Both the position numbers and the translations under genes were made by a program. Under the pieces are notes generated by a model. That model was not told where the DNA came from, searched no databases, and saw nothing but the letters and a program-made list of their open reading frames with translations. A stretch of DNA of 7,251 nucleotides. Origin: JBHHXG01 sp046756985 (lineage in GTDB: Bacteria; Pseudomonadota; Zetaproteobacteria; Mariprofundales; Mariprofundaceae). Position 1 is the first letter of the stretch; each line of letters opens with the position of its first letter. This document shows positions 1 to 6,644 of this stretch, in pieces. Where the stretch lies: assembly GCA_046756985.1 (NCBI GenBank), contig JBHHXG010000072.1:1-7251 (forward strand). Reading direction: 5' to 3'.

Positions 1-54
1 CCCGCGACCTCCGGCGTGACAGGCCGGCATTCTAACCAACTGAACTACCGCTCC
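1..54 (-). tRNA. tRNA-Asp (GUC), 3' part missing at window edge
   Basis: Aspartate tRNA read on the minus strand, beginning at base 54 with acceptor strand GGAGCGG. The visible 54 bases fold as 7-base acceptor 5' strand, D-arm, a 5-bp anticodon stem CCGGC/GCCGG around loop CTGTCAC (anticodon GTC at bases 18-20), a 5-base variable region and the 5' strand of the T-stem (GCGGG). The T-loop, the 3' acceptor strand and CCA lie beyond base 1. It follows tRNA-Val by 17 bases with no room for a full promoter, so the two are probably transcribed together and separated by RNase processing (inference). Confidence 0.95.
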
Positions 55-71
55 ATGGTGATCGAACAAAC

Positions 72-147
72 TGGTGGGCGAAACAGGGATCGAACCTGTG
101 ACCTACGGCTTGTAAGGCCGTTGCTCTCCCAGCTGAGCTATTCGCCC
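72..147 (-). tRNA. tRNA-Val (UAC), complete with encoded CCA
   Basis: Complete 76-base valine tRNA. The acceptor stem GGGCGAA/TTCGCCC is perfectly paired. D-stem GCTC/GAGC, anticodon stem ACGGC/GCCGT with loop CTTACAA (anticodon TAC at bases 112-114), T-stem ACAGG/CCTGT with loop TTCGATC, discriminator A and a genome-encoded CCA (bases 72-74) are all present. With a UAC anticodon it should read GUA and, with the usual wobble modification, other GUN codons. It sits directly after the hupB terminator hairpin, whose T-tract ends one base before the tRNA 5' end, and 17 bases before tRNA-Asp. Confidence 0.98.
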
Positions 148-148
148 T

Positions 149-182
149 AAAAAACAACAAGGGCTTGTAAGCAAGCCCTTGT
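149..182 (-). terminator. Intrinsic terminator after hupB, abutting tRNA-Val
   Basis: On the minus strand an 11-bp perfect stem (arms at 172-182 and 157-167, ACAAGGGCTTG pairing with its complement) encloses a 4-base loop. After a two-base TG interruption it is followed by six T residues (149-154 read in complement). This is the classic form of a Rho-independent terminator and it lies 40 bases past the hupB stop. Because its T-tract ends one base before tRNA-Val, either tRNA-Val and tRNA-Asp depend on readthrough, or a promoter overlaps the hairpin. Confidence 0.85.
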
Positions 183-222
183 GCTGGGTACAAAACGAGA
201 CCGCAATGGCCTCACTTGTAAA

Positions 223-495
223 TTATTTTACAGCGTCTTTAAGTGCCTTGCCAGCCTTAAACTTGGGCGCCCTGGACGGACCAATGTTAATGGGCTCACC
301 CGTACGTGGATTGCGTGCTGTGCGAGCTGCACGATGTACAACCGAGAAAGTGCCAAAACCAACGAGGCTTACTGAATCGCCATTTCTCAATGCGCCGGTA
401 ACCCCGCCAACAACTGCCTCAACAGCATCAGATGCTGCGCTTTTACTCAAACCGGCCGAAGCCGCTACGTGATTAATCAAATCTGCTTTGTTCAT
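223..495 (-). CDS. hupB: DNA-binding protein HU (HU-beta type)
   Basis: A 90-residue HU-family histone-like protein, the usual family length. HU dimers bind DNA with little sequence preference, bend it and compact the nucleoid; they also assist replication, recombination and repair. The N-terminal half (residues 1-45) is the helical dimerisation region, starting with the typical MNKADLI. The HU/IHF signature runs from about residue 46 (GFGTF at 46-50) through the basic beta-arm with RNPRTGE at 61-67, where Pro63 is the residue that intercalates into DNA. The C-terminal helix ends APKFKAGKALKDAVK. The ATG start has GGAGG four bases upstream. It lies 108 bases after lon with its own candidate promoter and ends in a strong terminator. 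The position directly after lon supports the hupB name over hupA or an IHF subunit, and the sequence fits HU better than IHF. Confidence 0.96.
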   Translation of the reverse strand: MNKADLINHVAASAGLSKSAASDAVEAVVGGVTGALRNGDSVSLVGFGTFSVVHRAARTARNPRTGEPINIGPSRAPKFKAGKALKDAVK

Positions 496-543
496 TTTTC
501 CTCCCGCTGAATTCTATGTTCTCTTGGTTCTAATGGGTTTCGA

Positions 544-574
544 ACTATACGGCTCCAACCCCATGATCTGTCAA
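544..574 (-). promoter_or_regulatory. Candidate sigma70 promoter of hupB
   Basis: On the minus strand a perfect -35 box TTGACA (574-569) and a near-consensus -10 box TATAGT (549-544) are separated by 19 bases, two more than the optimum. A run of A/T-rich DNA (about 577-601) lies just upstream of the -35 box and could act as an UP element. Transcription would start near base 537, giving a leader of roughly 40 bases before the hupB ATG. The boxes are seen directly; promoter activity is inference. Confidence 0.6.
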
Positions 575-603
575 CCGATTTTTTAGTTTTATCAAAAATT
601 GCT

Positions 604-3045
604 TCAATGCGCCGTAGCAGAGCCCTCATCCAGCAGGATATCAGCCACTGGCCCCGGCACAAATCGTCCCGGAATACTCATCCCAGCGGGCAGCTGAGTC
701 AAGGCATGTTCGAGCACTTCGTCCATATGCGCCACGGTATGCACTTCCAGTCCCTGCAGGATATCTTCCTGAATGTCCTTCAGGTCTTTCTTGTTCTCTT
801 CAGGAATAATGACATCCGTCAGCCCCCCGCGATGCGCGGCCAGCATCTTTTCCTTCAGACCGCCAATCGGTAAGGCCTTGCCACGCAAGGTTATTTCACC
901 CGTCATGCAGATATTTCGCCTGATCGGAATGCCGGTCAATGCCGAGACAATCGAGGTTGCCATGGCCAGACCCGCCGAAGGCCCGTCCTTGGGAATCGCG
1001 CCTTCCGGCACATGCACATGAATATCCACCTTCTGGTGAAAGTCCGCTTTCAGTCCGAGCTGCGCCGCCCTTGAACGGACGTAAGTCAGCGCTGCCTGCA
1101 CCGATTCCTGCATGACATCACCAAGCTGGCCGGTGACCGTCAGCTTTCCCTTGCCCGGCATTAGCGCCGTTTCAATCTGCAGCAACTCACCACCGACCTC
1201 TGTCCAGGCAAGACCTGTCACCATACCAACCTGGTCCTCCTGTTCGGCCATGCCGAAGCGGTACTGACGGACACCCAGATATTTCTCCAGATCCCCGGCC
1301 TTCACGCAGACTGGCTTCGCAAAGCCGGACTGAACCAGTTCGCGGCCCACCTTGCGGCACAATTTGGCCAGTTCGCGGTCCAGATTGCGCACCCCTGCCT
1401 CGCGCGTGTAATAGCGAATCATGTCAACAATCGCATCTTCCGTTACATCCAGATCTTTGGCTTTAAGGCCATGATTCTTAAGCTGTTTTGACAGAAGATA
1501 CTGCGTTGCAATAGCCAGTTTTTCGTGCTCGGTGTAGCCTGAAATGCGGATAATCTCCATACGGTCCAGCAGTGGTCCCGGAATGTTCAGCGTATTGGCC
1601 GTAGTGATAAACATGACCTCGGAAAGATCGTAATCCACCTCAAGATAGTGATCGTTGAAGGTATGGTTCTGCTCGGGATCGAGCACTTCCAGTAATGCCG
1701 CAGACGGATCGCCGCGGAAATCCGCACCCATCTTGTCCACTTCATCGAGCAGCATCAGCGGGTTTTTTGTGCCGGCCTTTTTCATTGATTGAATAACTTT
1801 GCCCGGCATGGAGCCGATATAAGTGCGACGGTGGCCACGAATTTCGGCTTCATCCCGCACGCCACCCAGACTCATACGTATAAAATTACGCCGTGTCGCA
1901 CGCGCAATGGATTTGGCCAGTGATGTCTTGCCTACACCGGGCGGGCCGACAAAGCAGAGAATCGGCCCCCTGATCTTGCGCACCAGCTGTAATACGGCCA
2001 AGTGCTCAAGAATCCTTTCCTTGGCCTTCTCAAGTCCAAAATGATCTTCATTCAGTATCTCTTCCGCCGCCGACAGGTCACGGCGCACCTTGGTCCGTTT
2101 TTTCCACGGCAGCTCGGTTAGCCAGTCAAGATAATTGCGTACCACTGTCGCCTCCGCACTCATCGCCGGCATCATTTTCAGCCGCTTGAGTTCCGCGTCC
2201 GCCTTGCTCTTCGCCTCCTTGCTCAGGCCTATCGATTCAATCTGCCCGGCGATCTTTTCGAGGTCCCCCTCGGCCTCGTCCTCTCCCAGTTCCTTCTGAA
2301 TCGCCTTCATCTGCTCAGACAGATAATACTCGCGCTGGCTCTTCTCCATCTGGCGCTTTACACGGCCGCGGATACGTTTGTCCACCTGCAGCATCTCCAT
2401 TTCATCTTCCATAAAGCCATAAAGACGCTCCAGCCGTTCAATGGGTCCCGGAATTTCAAGCAACTCCTGCTTATCCTCAATTTTCAGATTGAGATGGGCG
2501 GCGATGGTATCGGCCAGTTTGTCGACCTCTTCCACAGCGGCAACTGACACCAGCACCTCTGACGGCAGCTTCTTGTTGAGCTTGACATAGGTCTCGAACT
2601 GCTGAATGACGGATTTCGCCACAGCCGTCTGTTCGCGCACATCCTCTTCCGCTTCGGACAGGGCGCGGTAGTGACCCTGCAGATAGCCCTCGTCATCCTG
2701 CAATTCGGTAATGGAAACGCGGGCTCCGCCTTCAACCAGCACCTTGATCGTTCCGTCGGGCAATTTCAGCAGCTGCAGAATATTGCCTATCACACCAACG
2801 CTGTAGAGACCATCCGCGTCAGGATCGTCCTGGGCGGCATCTTTCTGGGCAATGAGCAGAATCGTTTTTCCTGAGCCCATGACTTCCTCAATCGCACGCA
2901 CCGATTTCTCACGCCCGACAAACAGCGGCACAATCATATGCGGGAAAACAACAATATCGCGCAAGGGCAGAACAGGCAGCACGCCTTCATCCGCCTCCAT
3001 CATGTTCGCACCCTTATGTGCAGCATCTTCTTTCCATTCAGCCAA
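604..3045 (-). CDS. lon: ATP-dependent Lon protease
   Basis: Lon is a cytoplasmic homohexameric AAA+ serine protease that degrades misfolded proteins and short-lived regulators. Numbered from the TTG start (813 residues), it has the N-terminal substrate-binding LON domain beginning at PVLPLRDIVVFPHM (about 24-37), a helical linker, and the AAA+ module with Walker A GPPGVGKT at 367-374 and Walker B MLLDEVDK at 431-438. The C-terminal protease domain holds the PKDGPSAG motif with catalytic Ser690 and GGLKEK with catalytic Lys733, 43 residues apart as in E. coli Lon. The TTG at 3045 is preferred because AGGAGA lies upstream at ideal spacing (AGGAG 7 bases before it). An ATG pair at 3003/3000 (about 799 residues, weaker AAGG site) is the main alternative; a GTG at 3084 has no ribosome site. 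It lies between clpX and hupB, with 108-base gaps on each side. No sigma32-type heat-shock promoter is apparent upstream. Confidence 0.97.
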   Translation of the reverse strand: MAEWKEDAAHKGANMMEADEGVLPVLPLRDIVVFPHMIVPLFVGREKSVRAIEEVMGSGKTILLIAQKDAAQDDPDADGLYSVGVIGNILQLLKLPDGTIKVLVEGGARVSITELQDDEGYLQGHYRALSEAEEDVREQTAVAKSVIQQFETYVKLNKKLPSEVLVSVAAVEEVDKLADTIAAHLNLKIEDKQELLEIPGPIERLERLYGFMEDEMEMLQVDKRIRGRVKRQMEKSQREYYLSEQMKAIQKELGEDEAEGDLEKIAGQIESIGLSKEAKSKADAELKRLKMMPAMSAEATVVRNYLDWLTELPWKKRTKVRRDLSAAEEILNEDHFGLEKAKERILEHLAVLQLVRKIRGPILCFVGPPGVGKTSLAKSIARATRRNFIRMSLGGVRDEAEIRGHRRTYIGSMPGKVIQSMKKAGTKNPLMLLDEVDKMGADFRGDPSAALLEVLDPEQNHTFNDHYLEVDYDLSEVMFITTANTLNIPGPLLDRMEIIRISGYTEHEKLAIATQYLLSKQLKNHGLKAKDLDVTEDAIVDMIRYYTREAGVRNLDRELAKLCRKVGRELVQSGFAKPVCVKAGDLEKYLGVRQYRFGMAEQEDQVGMVTGLAWTEVGGELLQIETALMPGKGKLTVTGQLGDVMQESVQAALTYVRSRAAQLGLKADFHQKVDIHVHVPEGAIPKDGPSAGLAMATSIVSALTGIPIRRNICMTGEITLRGKALPIGGLKEKMLAAHRGGLTDVIIPEENKKDLKDIQEDILQGLEVHTVAHMDEVLEHALTQLPAGMSIPGRFVPGPVADILLDEGSATAH

Positions 3046-3052
3046 TGTTGTT

Positions 3053-3057
3053 CTCCT
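3053..3057 (-). promoter_or_regulatory. Shine-Dalgarno site deciding the lon TTG start
   Basis: AGGAG on the minus strand lies seven bases before a TTG codon (3045-3043). It is the strongest ribosome-binding site among the candidate lon starts and argues for a rare TTG initiation codon. The downstream ATG at 3003 has only AAGG eight bases away. Confidence 0.6.
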
Positions 3058-3088
3058 AGAATCCAGACGCAGCACACAAAGCACTGTA

Positions 3089-3116
3089 CATATACGTCGG
3101 CTCCGGCTGCAGTAAA
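3089..3116 (-). promoter_or_regulatory. Possible sigma70 promoter of lon
   Basis: In the gap after clpX the minus strand shows TTTACT (3116-3111) and TATATG (3094-3089) with a 16-base spacer. Each hexamer matches the sigma70 consensus at four of six positions. A strongly A/T-rich segment (about 3113-3133) lies at and upstream of the -35 box. A start near base 3082 would exclude the upstream GTG and agree with initiation at the TTG or ATG. This is a moderate match only, and lon could also be read from the clpX transcript, since no clear terminator separates them. Confidence 0.35.
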
Positions 3117-3153
3117 TTAATTTTTATTAAATCGTATCCGGGCGCGCCGGGCG

Positions 3154-4419
3154 TCAGGAGCCTGCCTCAGCCACCGCGTCCTCGCCATGTAAGGCAAGTA
3201 CGGGCTTCGCTCCTTCTTCAACGACGGCCTGATTGATCAGACAGTTTTCCACATTACCCAGTGTCGGAATATCATACATCACATCCAGCATAACCGATTC
3301 CATGATGGCGCGCAGGCCACGGGCCCCTGTCTTGCGCGCAACTGCCTTATCGGCGATGGCTTCCAGGGCATCATCGGTAAATGACAGGTCCACGTCATCA
3401 TAATGCAGCAGCGCCTGATACTGTTTCACCAGTGCGTTCTTCGGTTCCGTCAGAATCTTCAGCAACGCATCCTTGTCCAGCTCATTCAGCGTCGCCACGG
3501 CGGGCAGCCGCCCGACCAGCTCCGGAATAAGTCCGTATTGAATAAGATCCTCGGGCTCAACCTGGCTTAAAATGGCGCCAATATCACGTTCATCTTCTGT
3601 CACAACTTTGGCGCCGAATCCGATCGAGCGATCCTTCCCCTTGGCCTCGATGAGCTTCTCAAGCCCTGAGAAAGCACCGCCCAAAATAAACAGGATATTG
3701 GTGGTATCCACCTGCATGAATTCCTGCTGCGGATGCTTGCGTCCGCCCTGCGGTGGCACAGCGGCAACTGTCCCTTCGATCAGTTTCAAGAGCGCCTGCT
3801 GCACGCCTTCACCGGACACATCGCGCGTAATCGAAGGCGAATCCGACTTGCGTGAGAGCTTGTCCACTTCATCTATATACACGATACCACGCTGGGCCTT
3901 ATCGACATCGTAGTCGGCGGCCTGCAATAGCTTCAGGATGATGTTTTCGACATCCTCACCCACATAACCGGCTTCGGTCAGCGTCGTCGCATCGGCCATA
4001 ATAAAAGGAACATTGAATACCCTTGCCAGCGTCTGGGCCAGCAGCGTCTTGCCACAGCCTGTCGGGCCCAACAGCAGCACATTGCTCTTGGCAATCTCAA
4101 CCTCGCTCTTCTCGCTGTGAGCGATGCGCTTGTAGTGATTGTATACGGCGACAGAAAGCAGCCGCTTGGAAGCCTCCTGCCCGATCACATAGTCATCGAG
4201 AAAGTCCTTGATTTCAGCCGGCTTCGGCAGCCCATCCTCATGCTTGACCTTGGCTTCCTCGCCGGAAAGCTCCTCAACGATGATTTCATTGCAGAGCTCG
4301 ATGCATTCATCGCAGATAAAAACAGTAGGGCCGGCAATCAGCTTTTTGACATCATGCTGACTCTTGCCGCAGAAGGAGCAGTACAGCGTGGAGTCGCCGC
4401 CGTTATTCTCCGTTCCCAT
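3154..4419 (-). CDS. clpX: ClpX, ATP-dependent unfoldase subunit of Clp protease
   Basis: ClpX is a hexameric AAA+ unfoldase that recognises tagged substrates such as ssrA-tagged proteins and threads them into ClpP. The 421-residue product has the N-terminal C4 zinc-binding domain (Cys14, Cys17, Cys36, Cys39), which dimerises and binds adaptors and substrates. The AAA+ core follows: Walker A GPTGCGKT 118-125, pore-1 loop GYVGE 151-155, Walker B IVYIDEVDK 179-187, the RKH pore loop at 227-229, the ClpP-docking IGF loop at 266-268, arginine finger around Arg304 (LVGRLP) and sensor-2 motif TGARGLR 364-370. All key residues are present, so it should be a functional ClpP partner. The ATG has GGAGG five bases upstream, and the gene overlaps the end of clpP by 17 bases, which suggests translational coupling. 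Length and domain order match the family. Confidence 0.98.
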   Translation of the reverse strand: MGTENNGGDSTLYCSFCGKSQHDVKKLIAGPTVFICDECIELCNEIIVEELSGEEAKVKHEDGLPKPAEIKDFLDDYVIGQEASKRLLSVAVYNHYKRIAHSEKSEVEIAKSNVLLLGPTGCGKTLLAQTLARVFNVPFIMADATTLTEAGYVGEDVENIILKLLQAADYDVDKAQRGIVYIDEVDKLSRKSDSPSITRDVSGEGVQQALLKLIEGTVAAVPPQGGRKHPQQEFMQVDTTNILFILGGAFSGLEKLIEAKGKDRSIGFGAKVVTEDERDIGAILSQVEPEDLIQYGLIPELVGRLPAVATLNELDKDALLKILTEPKNALVKQYQALLHYDDVDLSFTDDALEAIADKAVARKTGARGLRAIMESVMLDVMYDIPTLGNVENCLINQAVVEEGAKPVLALHGEDAVAEAGS

Positions 4420-5035
4420 CCTTGCCTCCGGTAGCCTTGCCGCCCTTTACTTCCGGGCGTGAAATCAGTACTTCATCGACCAAACCGTAATCTTTTGCTT
4501 CTTCCGCGGTCAAGAAATAATCCCGCTCGACATCGTCGGCAATCTTGTCCAGCGGCTGCCCAGTATGGGTAGCCAGCATTTCATTCATGCGCTCCTTCAA
4601 TTTCAGGATTTCACGGGCATGAATCTCAATATCGGTGGCCTGCCCCTGAAATCCCCCCAGCGGCTGATGCAGCATGACGCGTGAATTTGGCAGTGCGTAG
4701 CGCTTGCCTTCAGCACCTGCTGCCAGCAGATGCGCACCCATGCTGGCCGCCTGTCCGACACACAATGTGGATACATCACAACGGATATACTGAATGGTAT
4801 CGTAAATCGCCAGCCCCGCCGTCACCAGACCGCCCGGACTGTTGATATACAGGTAAATATCCTTGTCCGGGCCCTCGGACTCCAGAAACAGCATCTGCGC
4901 CGTGACCAGATTGGCCATATGGTCATCCACTGTTCCAGTCAGAAAGACAATCCGCTCTTTCAGCAGCCGGGAGTAGATGTCATAGGAACGTTCGCCCCGG
5001 GCCGTACGCTCCACCACCATCGGTACCAGATTCAT
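4403..5035 (-). CDS. clpP: ClpP, proteolytic subunit of Clp protease
   Basis: ClpP forms the two-ring tetradecameric serine peptidase that degrades proteins delivered by ClpX (and ClpA-type unfoldases where present). The 210-residue product carries the complete catalytic triad: Ser98 in GQAASMGA, His123 in MLHQPLGG and Asp172 in ERDYFL. The IYLYINSPGG strand (60-69) is typical. The ATG at 5035 is chosen because it shares ATGA with the tig stop, has AAGGAG five bases upstream, and gives MNLVPMVVERT, which matches the conserved ClpP N-terminus. Longer in-frame extension upstream only re-reads the end of tig in another frame. E. coli ClpP has a 14-residue propeptide before the equivalent LVPMV; here the protein begins almost at the mature end, as in B. 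subtilis ClpP. The C-terminus carries a Gly/Lys-rich tail of about 14 residues after the conserved core. Confidence 0.98.
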   Translation of the reverse strand: MNLVPMVVERTARGERSYDIYSRLLKERIVFLTGTVDDHMANLVTAQMLFLESEGPDKDIYLYINSPGGLVTAGLAIYDTIQYIRCDVSTLCVGQAASMGAHLLAAGAEGKRYALPNSRVMLHQPLGGFQGQATDIEIHAREILKLKERMNEMLATHTGQPLDKIADDVERDYFLTAEEAKDYGLVDEVLISRPEVKGGKATGGKDGNGE

Positions 5036-6372
5036 GCGCTCTCCTTTGCCGCATCCTGTTCGTCCTGCCAGGCTGACAGGGACTTGCTCACCTGTTTTGT
5101 TTTCGCCTGCGAGACAATATACGCAACACACTTGCGCTCTAGCAAGCGTTCGCGCACAGAGCCCATCTGCTCCTTCTGCCTGCGGAACCATGTTTTGAAC
5201 TGATCACGCTGCTCCTCAGGATACTGTTCTGCCATCTGCTCAAGCTCAGTATCCACTTCCGCATCGTCCACATCGATCTCCGCCTGATCGCGCACCGACT
5301 GCAACAACACCGACAGCTTCAGCCCCTTTTCCGAGCGGCTGCGGACTTCCTGTTGAAAGGCTTCATCTTTAAACATTTCCTCACCGGGCTCCAGACCCTG
5401 CTGCTTCATATTCTGAGCCACACGCATCGTCGAGGCTCGCATATCCTGCTCGATCAGTGTTTCCGGCAGTGTTACCGCATTGGCCGCCAGCAAGGCATCG
5501 AATGCCGCTTCTCGCGTGCTTGATAAGCCTGCGTCCTCCGCTTCCTGCTCCAGGCGCTGCTGCACATCTGTCTGCAAGGCAGCGGCATCATCAAAACCCA
5601 GCATGGTCGCCAGCTCATCATCATCCTTTGCTTTGACGGGCTTGCCGACGCTTTTTACGCGCGCCTCAAAACGGGCCGCCTGGCCGGCCAGATGAGTGGC
5701 CTGATAATCTTCAGGAAAGGTCACCTCAATCGTACAGTCATCACCGGCCTTCTTGCCGATGAGCGCATCTTCGAAGCCGGGAATGAAGCGTCCCTCGCCC
5801 AGCACCAGTGGCACATCCTCGCCCTTGCCGCCTTCAAAAGGTTCATTATCAATAAAACCTGCAAAATCAATATGCAGCTGATCGCCCGTCTTTGCGGCAC
5901 GTTTATCCTCGATTTCAAATTTCACCTGTGATTTCTGCAAGCGATCAATCACGGACCGGATATCGGACTTCTCCACTGTCACTGTCGTCTCGTCGAATTT
6001 CAGCTTGTCGAGCTTCTTGACCTTGATGCTCGGCCAGGTTACCACCTTTAGCATGAACTCGAAGCCGGTGGATGGCTGAACAGCAGGCACGTCCAGTTCC
6101 GGCTGTGTTGCCGGTTTCAGGCCGGAAGATTCCAGCGCCTCGATATAATGGGTCTGCACCAGTTCGGATACGGTATCCTCATGCAGCTTGGCCCCGAACT
6201 GCTGTTCGATGACCTGGGTCGGTGTTTTGCCCGGCCGGAATCCCGGCAACTTGGCCTGGCCCGACAATTTCTGTATCTGCTCGGCATAAATGCGGTCGTA
6301 CTCCGCCTGTGGCAGTTGTACCCGTACCGTATGTTCATTGTCACCGACAGCTTTAACTTCGGTCTGAATCAT
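5032..6372 (-). CDS. tig: Trigger factor, ribosome-bound chaperone and prolyl isomerase
   Basis: Trigger factor binds beside the ribosomal exit tunnel and shelters nascent chains. The 446-residue product shows the N-terminal ribosome-binding domain with loop motif GFRPGK at 44-49 (GFRKGK in E. coli). An FKBP-type prolyl isomerase domain at about 152-245 includes LHIDFAGFIDNEPFEGG and the PGFEDALIGKKAGD segment. A helical C-terminal chaperone domain from about 250 to the end is rich in Glu, Gln and Asp. Length is near the usual 430-450. The ATG at 6372 is chosen for GGAGG seven bases upstream and the family N-terminus MIQTEVKAVG. An in-frame GTG at 6486 would read 38 extra codons that are simply translated tRNA-Leu and its spacer, so it must be rejected. 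It follows tRNA-Leu by 36 bases and overlaps clpP by four bases, making tig the first cistron of the tig-clpP-clpX unit. Confidence 0.97.
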   Translation of the reverse strand: MIQTEVKAVGDNEHTVRVQLPQAEYDRIYAEQIQKLSGQAKLPGFRPGKTPTQVIEQQFGAKLHEDTVSELVQTHYIEALESSGLKPATQPELDVPAVQPSTGFEFMLKVVTWPSIKVKKLDKLKFDETTVTVEKSDIRSVIDRLQKSQVKFEIEDKRAAKTGDQLHIDFAGFIDNEPFEGGKGEDVPLVLGEGRFIPGFEDALIGKKAGDDCTIEVTFPEDYQATHLAGQAARFEARVKSVGKPVKAKDDDELATMLGFDDAAALQTDVQQRLEQEAEDAGLSSTREAAFDALLAANAVTLPETLIEQDMRASTMRVAQNMKQQGLEPGEEMFKDEAFQQEVRSRSEKGLKLSVLLQSVRDQAEIDVDDAEVDTELEQMAEQYPEEQRDQFKTWFRRQKEQMGSVRERLLERKCVAYIVSQAKTKQVSKSLSAWQDEQDAAKESA

Positions 6373-6408
6373 GTCTTTGCCTCCAAAATGGATCGTTATC
6401 CAAGCAAA

Positions 6409-6492
<84 letters not shown>

Positions 6493-6503
6493 ATGTGTTT
6501 AAC

Positions 6504-6533
6504 AAAAAAGGAGCAAGGATTGTGCCTTACTCC
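6504..6533 (-). terminator. Intrinsic terminator or attenuator between the right-edge gene and tRNA-Leu
   Basis: On the minus strand GGAGTAAGG and CCTTGCTCC form a 9-bp stem with one T-G wobble and a 6-base loop, followed by six T residues (6504-6509). The wobble pairs in minus-strand RNA but would be C-A in plus-strand RNA, which supports the minus orientation. It lies about 110 bases after the right-edge gene and ends 11 bases before tRNA-Leu, so it may end the upstream transcript, attenuate a tRNA-Leu/tig transcript, or both. Confidence 0.82.
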
Positions 6534-6550
6534 CCCAAAATTGCGTCGGA

Positions 6551-6579
6551 ACTATGCCGATCCAAGATCACAAAATCAA
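6551..6579 (-). promoter_or_regulatory. Candidate sigma70 promoter upstream of tRNA-Leu and tig
   Basis: Minus-strand TTGATT (6579-6574) and CATAGT (6556-6551) are separated by the ideal 17 bases, each matching four of six consensus positions. The start would fall near base 6544, only about ten bases before the terminator-like hairpin. A transcript to tRNA-Leu and tig would therefore have to pass through that hairpin. This is the best promoter I see in the 152-base gap before tRNA-Leu, but the match is only moderate. Confidence 0.4.
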
Positions 6580-6644
6580 TTCAAGGTAAAAAAGTACACT
6601 GCCCTCTTATTTCCCTCTTCTTGTGCCCCTGGACATCACTCCGC

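Noticed and set aside
575..603. A/T-rich inverted repeat after lon as a terminator
   Set aside because: The arms are almost wholly A-T with no GC stem. The stretch is better explained as A/T-rich DNA upstream of the hupB -35 box.
3046..3084. GTG at 3084 as the lon start
   Set aside because: There is no ribosome site before it, and the extra residues do not resemble a Lon N-terminus. The candidate promoter would also start transcription at about this point.
3121..3153. GC-rich inverted repeat just after clpX (around GGCGCGCC) as a clpX terminator
   Set aside because: The stem is short or mismatched on extension, and it is followed by mixed A/T sequence and not a T-tract in the minus direction, so it does not make a convincing intrinsic terminator.
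3572..3913. Plus-strand open frame of 113 codons inside clpX, and similar ones in lon, tig and clpP
   Set aside because: They are antisense shadows of strongly conserved genes, with low-complexity Ser/Arg/Pro-rich products and no supporting ribosome sites.
5036..5191. Longer clpP start up to 5191
   Set aside because: The added 52 residues overlap the 3' end of tig in another frame and have no similarity to ClpP. The ATG at 5035 has a strong ribosome site and the conserved N-terminus.
6565..6590. CTTGAA motif as a sigma32 heat-shock -35 box before tRNA-Leu/tig
   Set aside because: No CCCCAT-like -10 element lies at the required 13-15 bases downstream; the match is to the -35 core only.
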